From the NCBI GenBank assembly GCA_902788975.1, contig CADAMI010000007.1:1-46801 (forward strand): a DNA stretch of 46,801 nt. Direction: 5' to 3'. Made by a program: the position numbers and the translations under genes. This DNA is from an uncultured Erysipelotrichaceae bacterium (GTDB lineage Bacteria > Bacillota_I > Bacilli_A > RF39 > UBA660). Position 1 is the first letter of the stretch, and each line of letters opens with the position of its first letter. This document shows positions 41,603 to 46,801 of this stretch, one piece after another. Below the pieces are notes generated by a model. It saw only the letters and a list, made by a program, of their open reading frames with translations. It was not told the DNA's origin and ran no database searches.

Positions 41603-42834
41603 TTTATATCTTTATAATTGTTTTCCTTATTTCAGGATGGAAATACTACAATTATCAGCAAAAAAAAATTAATGATATTAAATTAGTAGGAATTATTAAT
41701 AGTCACTATAATACCTATATTAAAACAGCTAAAGAAACTGATTTATATAATAACTTAGGTGAAGTAATTGGTAAGATAAACAAAGATATTGAATTAACAC
41801 TAAAAAACTTAAATATTGATAAAAATACCAAATATTTTAAAGTAGCAGATTTTAAAAATACCTATATTAGATATCAAGATGTTGAAACCATTAGTAATTT
41901 ATCACCAAAAAATAATCGATATAAAAAATATATTCCTTTTAATAAAAGTGTTATAACTAAAAATAAAGTTACTTTTAAAGATGAATATGATAATTATTTA
42001 TATACTTTAAATGAATCATATGAATTGCCAATAATAATTAATGATAGTGATAAATATGGGGTAGAATTTAATGAACAATTATTATATATAGACAAGAACG
42101 ATGTTGAAGAAGTTATAGATAATAATATTGATAGCAAAAATGTTAATGGTGTTGGCGTCTTAAATTATCATTTCTTTTATGATGATAATGACCCTGATGC
42201 GATTAAAAACTGCAACGAAATTATTTGTGCATCTAAAAGTGATTTGCAAACACATATTGACTTTTTAAAAAATAATGATATTTTTGCCATTACAATGAAT
42301 GAATTAGAACTTTATATGGATGGCAAATTACAGTTGCCTAGAAGTGTATTAATTACTATTGATGATGGTGGCAGAAATGAAGTTGGCATCGATATGTTAT
42401 CAGAAAACAAATTAAATTTTACCGTCTTTTTAATTACATCTTGGTATAATCCAAGAGACTATTATAAGACAGATTATATTGAATTGCATTCTCATTCTCA
42501 CGATATGCATGATGGTGGCGAATGTCCTGGCGGTCAGGGGAGTGGAATAAAGTGCTTGCCTAGAGATTATATTCTAGAAGATTTAAGAAAATCACGTGAA
42601 TCTTTAGGTGGATCAACAGCATTTTGCTACCCATTTTATGAGTATAATAAGTATTCAGAAAATTTATTAAAAGAGGCAGGATTCACAATGGCATTTATTG
42701 GCGAAGTTGGAGCTAGTTATGGTCCTTATAAATTAGCTGAGGTAGGCGGAGATAAAATGAAAATTCCACGCTTTGTTGTAACTACATACACAACATTAAA
42801 TGATTTAAAAATATATTTTAATGAAATAAAATAA
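41551..42834 (+). CDS. Membrane-anchored polysaccharide deacetylase-like protein
   Basis: A 427-residue protein with positive N-terminus, one membrane helix (about 14-32), an extracellular linker domain with SH3-like strands (about 50-190) and a NodB-type domain: GVLNYHFFYDD (about 203-213), TIDDGG (269-274), HSHSHDMH (about 313-320) and FCYPFYEYN. It would remove acetyl groups from the glycan or from cell wall. GAGGGAA precedes the ATG, which lies inside the end of the upstream gene. Confidence 0.87.
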   Translation: MFRVRKQKKKRNIIRYLIYIFIIVFLISGWKYYNYQQKKINDIKLVGIINSHYNTYIKTAKETDLYNNLGEVIGKINKDIELTLKNLNIDKNTKYFKVADFKNTYIRYQDVETISNLSPKNNRYKKYIPFNKSVITKNKVTFKDEYDNYLYTLNESYELPIIINDSDKYGVEFNEQLLYIDKNDVEEVIDNNIDSKNVNGVGVLNYHFFYDDNDPDAIKNCNEIICASKSDLQTHIDFLKNNDIFAITMNELELYMDGKLQLPRSVLITIDDGGRNEVGIDMLSENKLNFTVFLITSWYNPRDYYKTDYIELHSHSHDMHDGGECPGGQGSGIKCLPRDYILEDLRKSRESLGGSTAFCYPFYEYNKYSENLLKEAGFTMAFIGEVGASYGPYKLAEVGGDKMKIPRFVVTTYTTLNDLKIYFNEIK

Positions 42835-42845
42835 AGGAGTAATTA

Positions 42846-43328
42846 ATGAAGAAAAGAGTATTATTTATTGCTTCAACTGGAGGTCATCTAGAAGAGTTGA
42901 TGCAATTGAAATCAATGTTTGATAAATATGATTACTATATTATAACCGAAAAAACCAAATCAAATTTATCTTTAAAGAACAAGTATCCCAATCGAGTATC
43001 GTTTCTAGTATATGGAAGTTATACCACAATATCTAAAAAAGTAATTTATCCATTTAAGTTATTATATAATACTTTAAAATCATTTATATTGTTTTTAAAG
43101 TATCGACCACAATATATTGTTTCTACAGGAGCGCATACATCTGGTCCAATGTGTCTTATTGGTCACATATTAGGAAGTAAAGTTATTTATATTGAAACAT
43201 TTGCTAATAGTGAAACCAAATCTAGAACAGGTTCAGTAGTATATAAATTTGCTGATTTATTTATCGTGCAATGGGAGAGTATGTTGAAATTATATCCTAA
43301 TGCTATATATGGAGGGTGGATATTCTAA
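42846..43328 (+). CDS. Alg14-like glycosyltransferase subunit (PssD/Cps14F type)
   Basis: A 160-residue membrane-associated partner subunit. It opens KRVLFIASTGGHLEELMQL, has YIVSTGAHTSGPMCLIGHI and IYIETFANSETKSRTG, and a membrane-associated helix around 70-88. In PssDE, Cps14FG and the yeast Alg13/14 pair this subunit anchors the catalytic partner. The stop overlaps the partner start (TAATG). Confidence 0.9.
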   Translation: MKKRVLFIASTGGHLEELMQLKSMFDKYDYYIITEKTKSNLSLKNKYPNRVSFLVYGSYTTISKKVIYPFKLLYNTLKSFILFLKYRPQYIVSTGAHTSGPMCLIGHILGSKVIYIETFANSETKSRTGSVVYKFADLFIVQWESMLKLYPNAIYGGWIF

Positions 43329-43807
43329 TGATATTTGTTACTTTAGGAACTCAAGACAAAACATTTAAACGTCTACTTGAAGCAATTGATCACGAAATTG
43401 AAAATGGTCACATTAAAGAAAGAGTAATCGTTCAAGCTGGCTTTACTAAATATAGTAGTAAAAATATGGAAATATTTGATTTGTTGGATAAAGAAGCCTT
43501 TGACAAATATATCGAAGAATGTGATTTATTAATAACTCATGGTGGCGTTGGAGCTATTCTAACAGGTTTAAAAAATAATAAAAAAGTAATAGCATGTCCG
43601 AGATTAGCCAAATATAAAGAACATATGAATAATCATCAAGTTCAAATCATAAAAAGGTTTTCTGATGCCGGTTATATTCTTCCATATAATGAAAATGATG
43701 ATCTAGGAAAAATCATAAAAAATGCTAAAAATTTTACCCCTAACAAGTATAAAAGCAATACTAAAAATATAATAAAGATAATTTCAAATTATATTGATAA
43801 TAATTAA
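43328..43807 (+). CDS. Alg13-like catalytic glycosyltransferase subunit (PssE/Cps14G type)
   Basis: A 159-residue GT-B C-terminal half that joins the Alg14-like subunit. It begins MIFVTLGTQDKTFKRLLEAI and has the donor-binding loop DLLITHGGVGAILTGLKNNKK followed by CPRLAKYKEHMNNHQ, the family signature. The ATG at 43328 is preferred over GTG 43316 because GGAGG is placed for the ATG. In Cps14 it adds a beta-1,4-galactose to the lipid-linked glucose. Confidence 0.9.
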   Translation: MIFVTLGTQDKTFKRLLEAIDHEIENGHIKERVIVQAGFTKYSSKNMEIFDLLDKEAFDKYIEECDLLITHGGVGAILTGLKNNKKVIACPRLAKYKEHMNNHQVQIIKRFSDAGYILPYNENDDLGKIIKNAKNFTPNKYKSNTKNIIKIISNYIDNN

Positions 43808-43838
43808 TTATCGTGTTATAATTTATGTGGTGATGTAA

Positions 43839-44048
43839 ATGGCTAATAAAAAGAAAAAAAGACTATATAGAGTAGAGGAGCCAGAGGCTAAAGTATTTGG
43901 CGTATGCGGTGGTATAGCTGAATATTTTGATATTGATCCTACTATCGTAAGAGTTGCCTGGGCTGTCTTAATATTTGCTTATGGAACTGGGTTGCTTGCC
44001 TATTTAGTTTGTGCTCTATGTATGCCTAAAAAATCAGAAATAAAATAA
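43839..44048 (+). CDS. PspC-domain small membrane protein
   Basis: A 69-residue protein made of one PspC domain: RLYRVEEPEAKVFGVCGGIA, EYFDIDPTIVRVAWAVLIF and a membrane helix (about 40-62). Stand-alone PspC proteins in Firmicutes are small membrane proteins linked to envelope stress. An extended -10 TGTTATAAT lies about 20 nt upstream and GTGGTG precedes the ATG. Confidence 0.9.
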   Translation: MANKKKKRLYRVEEPEAKVFGVCGGIAEYFDIDPTIVRVAWAVLIFAYGTGLLAYLVCALCMPKKSEIK

Positions 44049-44073
44049 AGTCATAAAAAGACTTTATTTTTTT
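44045..44073 (+). terminator. Terminator after the PspC gene
   Basis: ATAAAGTC pairs with GACTTTAT over a 7-nt loop, followed by TTTTTTT. Confidence 0.8.
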
Positions 44074-44103
44074 CTTGTTTTATTATATAATTGAATACGT
44101 AAG

Positions 44104-44189
44104 GCCAGCCTGGCGGAATGGTAGACGCGATAGACTCAAAATCTATTGTCAGCGATGGCGTGAGGGTTCAAGTCCCTTGGCTGGTACCA
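44104..44189 (+). tRNA. trnL: tRNA-Leu (CAA)
   Basis: An 86-nt class II tRNA: acceptor GCCAGCC with GGCTGGT (one G-U), anticodon loop CTCAAAA (anticodon CAA, reads UUG), long variable arm, T arm GGGTTCAAGTCCC and encoded CCA. Confidence 0.96.
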
Positions 44190-44198
44190 ATATAAAAT

Positions 44199-44225
44199 AA
44201 AACGACTTGCACAAAAGTCGTTTTT
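44199..44225 (+). terminator. Terminator after tRNA-Leu
   Basis: AACGACTT pairs with AAGTCGTT, followed by TTT. Confidence 0.85.
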
Positions 44226-44261
44226 AAGTTATTATGTTAATATAATAAAATTGGAGGTAGT

Positions 44262-44795
44262 ATGGAAAATATAGAAGTTTTATTTAATGAAAAAGTTATT
44301 AATAAAAAAGTAAAAGAATTAGCTAGTGAGTTATATGATATATACGGTGATAACGAAGTCGTCTTTATTTGTACATTAAAAGGAGCCGTTTTTTTTGCAT
44401 GTGATCTCCTTAAAAATTATAAAGGCGATGCAAGGATGGAATTTTTAAGAGTATCTAGTTATAAGGGTATGGAATCTACTGGTAAAATAGAATTAAACTT
44501 ATCAATTTCTGAAGAAAATATAAAAAATAAAAATGTCGTTATCATTGAAGATATCGTAGATACCGGAAATACATTATCGTTTTTATGCGATTATATTAAT
44601 AAAATGAATCCAAAATCTTTAATAACATGTACTTTATTAGATAAAAAAATTAAACGTGTTGTAGATATAGATCCGACATATACAGGCTTTGTAATTGATG
44701 ATTTATTTGTTATTGGATATGGTCTCGATTATGATGAAAAGTATCGTAATTTACCATATATTGGAGTTTTAAGGAAAACAAAAAAAGATCTCTAA
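44262..44795 (+). CDS. hpt: Hypoxanthine-guanine phosphoribosyltransferase
   Basis: A 177-residue purine-salvage enzyme that converts hypoxanthine or guanine plus PRPP to IMP or GMP. The PRPP-binding motif is VVIIEDIVDTGNTL (about 91-104), the early FICTLKGAVFFACDLL and the flexible-loop start RVSSYKGMESTG are typical, and VIDDLFVIGYGLDYDEKYRN ends the active site. TTGGAGG precedes the ATG. Confidence 0.95.
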   Translation: MENIEVLFNEKVINKKVKELASELYDIYGDNEVVFICTLKGAVFFACDLLKNYKGDARMEFLRVSSYKGMESTGKIELNLSISEENIKNKNVVIIEDIVDTGNTLSFLCDYINKMNPKSLITCTLLDKKIKRVVDIDPTYTGFVIDDLFVIGYGLDYDEKYRNLPYIGVLRKTKKDL

Positions 44796-44810
44796 GTAGA
44801 GATCTTTTAA
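44781..44810. terminator. Bidirectional terminator between hpt and the minus-strand gene
   Basis: AAAAGATCTCT pairs perfectly with AGAGATCTTTT over AAGT. Both strands carry T runs after the stem, stronger on the minus strand. The hpt stop lies in the hairpin. Confidence 0.85.
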
Positions 44811-44814
44811 AGTA

Positions 44815-45234
44815 TTACTTTGTTTTGTTTTTAATTTCAGTAGTATTTTTCCAAATCATTATAATAATTAGAGCAAATTCATAAACAATTCTAGCAATTA
44901 AGTTACCAAAAACTAATGTTGTTAAGAATCCTAAGAAATTAGTTCCAATTAAGGCAAAAGAACCTAACGTAATAAATAATGCTACAAATATATAAGCAAT
45001 CTTTAAGATTGTTTCTACAAGCATCTTATCAAATCTTAAGAAACTTTTTAACCATGCAAGGTATTTATTATTTTCTTTGCCATCTTTCTTGACGAACATG
45101 AAATAGATAAGGAAGCATCCAATTAAAGAAACAACTAAGGTAATAATTAACCAAATAGCACTTCCAAGACCAGTTCCAGACATATCTGGTAAAAGATTCG
45201 TAGTTCCTAAGCCATCGTAACCATAATTATACAT
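44815..45234 (-). CDS. Uncharacterised membrane protein
   Basis: A 139-residue protein with three membrane helices (about 27-50, 77-98, 103-128) and a Gly-rich N-terminus starting MYNYGYDGLGTTNLL. The family is not recognised; it has the look of small DUF4282-type membrane proteins. AAAGGAG lies before the start and a good minus-strand promoter further up. It shares a bidirectional terminator with hpt. Confidence 0.72.
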   Translation of the reverse strand: MYNYGYDGLGTTNLLPDMSGTGLGSAIWLIITLVVSLIGCFLIYFMFVKKDGKENNKYLAWLKSFLRFDKMLVETILKIAYIFVALFITLGSFALIGTNFLGFLTTLVFGNLIARIVYEFALIIIMIWKNTTEIKNKTK

Positions 45235-45272
45235 AACATAATACTCCTTTCATATAATAATCATATCATATT

Positions 45273-45301
45273 ATTTTAAATTATTCACCAAAATTTGTAA
45301 A
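45273..45301 (-). promoter_or_regulatory. Promoter of the minus-strand membrane protein
   Basis: On the minus strand TTTACA (plus 45296-45301), 17 nt, TAAAAT (plus 45273-45278). Confidence 0.6.
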
Positions 45302-45324
45302 AAAGATAAAATTAAGGGGAATAA

Positions 45325-45353
45325 TTTACATATTAAAGGATATTTGATATAAT
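45325..45353 (+). promoter_or_regulatory. Promoter of rnr
   Basis: TTTACA at 45325-45330, 17 nt, TATAAT at 45348-45353 with extended -10 TG at 45345-45346. Confidence 0.8.
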
Positions 45354-45380
45354 AGATGTAATGATGGAAAGGATAAAAAG

Positions 45381-46502
45381 ATGGAACAGGAAATATTAAA
45401 ATTATTAAAAAATAAAAAAAATACTTCTTTAACAAGTATTGAAATAAATGATTATCTTGGATTAAATGGGATAGATGAATATGCTAACTTAGAAAAGATA
45501 TTAGATAAATTATGTTTAGAAGGTAAAATATATTATAGTGAAAAGAAAAAAAGATATACTCCTATCGAAAATACTAGTTTTAAGACAGGTAAATTATTAG
45601 TTAATCCTAAAGGATATGGTTTTGTTATTCTAGATGAAAGTTTTCATGAAGATGACGTCTATATCAGTGGAAAAAATCTATTAGATGGTAGAAATAATGA
45701 TACAGTTGTTATTGAAATTATAAATAAGAATACTCGTGAAGGTAGAGTAATACGTATTCTTAAAAGAGATGACTCTGTTTTAGTAGGTCTTCTTTGTGAA
45801 GATAAAGGTAATTACTATGTTAAACCAGATAAACCCGAATATAAAGATATTCCTATTCCTAATGATATGCTAAAAGGAGCTATACCAGGACATAAAGTGT
45901 TAGTTAAACCAAATAATGTTGGCCATGAATATATTGGCGAAATCATTAAAATAATCGGTCATAAAAATGATGTTGGTGTTGATATTTTATCTTATGTATA
46001 TCAATATGAATTTGACCCAACATTCTCGGATGAAGTAATGAATGCAGTAGAAAAAATACCTAGTGAAGTTTTACCAGAAGAGTATGATGGTAGAGTAGAT
46101 TTACGTAATGAAGTAATATTTACCATCGATGGAGATGATACTAAAGATATTGATGATGCTATTAGTATTAAAAAAATTAGTAATGATGTATATGAATTAG
46201 GGGTACATATTGCCGATGTATCACACTATGTTAAGAATGAAGGAATTATTGATAAAGATGCTTATGAAAGAGGAACTAGTGTCTACTTGGTAGATAGAGT
46301 TATTCCAATGCTTCCCCATAAATTATCAAATGGTATTTGTTCTCTAAATCCAGAAGTTGATAGATTAGCCTTATCTTGTGTTATGAATATTAACAGCAAA
46401 GGCTATGTTATTAAATATAAAATATTTAAATCTGTAATTAGAAGTAGAAAACAAATGACTTATAATTGTGTCAAACTTATAATTGTGTCAATGATATCTT
46501 AG
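45381..46502 (+). CDS. rnr: Ribonuclease R, N-terminal part up to the frameshift
   Basis: The 3'-to-5' exoribonuclease RNase R, which degrades structured RNA and helps rRNA and tmRNA turnover. Residues 1-70 form the N-terminal helix-turn-helix, about 72-220 hold two cold-shock/OB domains (KLLVNPKGYGFVILDE), and the RNB catalytic domain starts with EVIFTIDGDDTKDIDDAISI, whose Asp residues bind Mg. The frame goes wrong after RKQMTYN at the 17-bp duplication (46458-46491), adds ten or so foreign residues and stops at 46502. The correct continuation is in the frame from 46490. GGAAAGG precedes the start. Confidence 0.93.
   Translation: MEQEILKLLKNKKNTSLTSIEINDYLGLNGIDEYANLEKILDKLCLEGKIYYSEKKKRYTPIENTSFKTGKLLVNPKGYGFVILDESFHEDDVYISGKNLLDGRNNDTVVIEIINKNTREGRVIRILKRDDSVLVGLLCEDKGNYYVKPDKPEYKDIPIPNDMLKGAIPGHKVLVKPNNVGHEYIGEIIKIIGHKNDVGVDILSYVYQYEFDPTFSDEVMNAVEKIPSEVLPEEYDGRVDLRNEVIFTIDGDDTKDIDDAISIKKISNDVYELGVHIADVSHYVKNEGIIDKDAYERGTSVYLVDRVIPMLPHKLSNGICSLNPEVDRLALSCVMNINSKGYVIKYKIFKSVIRSRKQMTYNCVKLIIVSMIS
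46458..46491 (+). repeat. Perfect 17-bp tandem duplication in rnr
   Basis: The unit ACTTATAATTGTGTCAA occurs at 46458-46474 and again at 46475-46491 with no mismatch. Seventeen is not a multiple of three, so it shifts the rnr frame. Confidence 0.97.
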
Positions 46503-46801
46503 AAAATAATAAAGTTCCTGACGGTTATGAACCATTCGTTAAAGACTTAAAATTAATGAATGAATTATCTAACATTCTAAGAAAGAAAATGATTAATCAT
46601 GGCTATTTAGAGTTTGATAGACCTGAAGCTAAGATACTCGTCGATGAAAAATGTCATCCAACAGAGATAAAATTAAGAGAACAAAGAACGGGTGAAAAAT
46701 TGATTGAAAACTTTATGATTGCTGCTAATGAAACGGTTGCTGGTTATATTGAAGATATGAAAGTACCTGGCATCTATCGTGTTCATGATAAACCTAATAA
46801 A
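46490..46801 (+). CDS. rnr: Ribonuclease R, continuation in the shifted frame (partial)
   Basis: The frame from 46490 stays open to the window end and gives NDILENNKVPDGYEPFVKDL, RKKMINHGYLEFDRPEAKI, TGEKLIENFMIAANETVA and VPGIYRVHDKPNK, all typical RNB-domain sequence. Removing one copy of the 17-bp duplication joins it seamlessly to the upstream part. The 3' end lies outside the window. Confidence 0.92.

Noticed and set aside
1-46801. Mycoplasma-type code with TGA as tryptophan
   Set aside because: TGA ends several genes at the expected place (10718, 37146, 38081, 39037) and conserved Trp residues are TGG.

Overview
The window is strongly AT-rich, densely packed bacterial DNA. TGA is used as a stop (for example at 10718-10720, 37146-37148, 39037-39039) and Trp is TGG, so the genetic code is standard. 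The gene set is Bacilli-like: class II thymidine kinase, pyruvate phosphate dikinase, topoisomerase IV subunit B, a GerQ-like protein, LemA, PspC, AGGAGG-type ribosome binding sites and TTGACA/TATAAT promoters, often with an extended -10. The short SMC arms (about 1000 residues in all) resemble those of Mollicutes. My inference is an uncultured, host-associated Bacilli/Mollicutes-related bacterium of the RF39 kind. The sequence alone does not fix the taxon.

Layout. 1-12.2 kb: smc (frameshifted near its start), a HAD-like protein and a membrane-anchored polysaccharide deacetylase; two minus-strand surface proteins (a transglutaminase-fold protein and a ZnuA-like lipoprotein with an inserted LysM domain); then the run rnc, an ABC-2 exporter pair, an unknown gene, a Xer recombinase and tdk. 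12.2-12.8 kb: a compact locus resembling a type I toxin-antitoxin, with a 30-residue hydrophobic peptide. 12.8-15.4 kb: ppdK. 15.8-16.5 kb: a type III toxin-antitoxin of the CptIN/ToxIN kind, with two 46-nt pseudoknot repeats in front of an endoribonuclease toxin. 16.5-29.3 kb: mostly single genes and short operons (cation efflux pump, lipoproteins, membrane-anchored XRE regulator, flavodoxin, GerQ-like, LemA, tRNA-Cys, PduL-like phosphotransacylase, an ABC membrane domain without ATPase, parE, a GGDEF-like receptor with an altered motif, YihY).

29.3-43.8 kb is a surface-polysaccharide region. A consensus promoter, spanned by a perfect inverted repeat, drives a binding protein/ATPase/fused permease transporter that ends in an HTH-cytidylyltransferase fusion of the LicC/PntC family. 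A flippase, a sulfotransferase-like protein, a LicD-family transferase, two tandem GT2 enzymes, a polymerase-glycosyltransferase fusion, a deacetylase and an Alg14/Alg13-like pair follow. Together they suggest import of a phosphonate or phosphocholine-like compound, activation as a CMP derivative, transfer to a glycan, and export and polymerisation of that glycan. The absence of a choline kinase fits 2-aminoethylphosphonate best, but this is inference.

43.8-46.8 kb: a PspC-domain protein, tRNA-Leu(CAA), hypoxanthine phosphoribosyltransferase, a minus-strand membrane protein and rnr. The last is interrupted by a perfect 17-bp tandem duplication. The two reading-frame breaks (smc and rnr) lie near the two ends of the window and may be real mutations or assembly errors.
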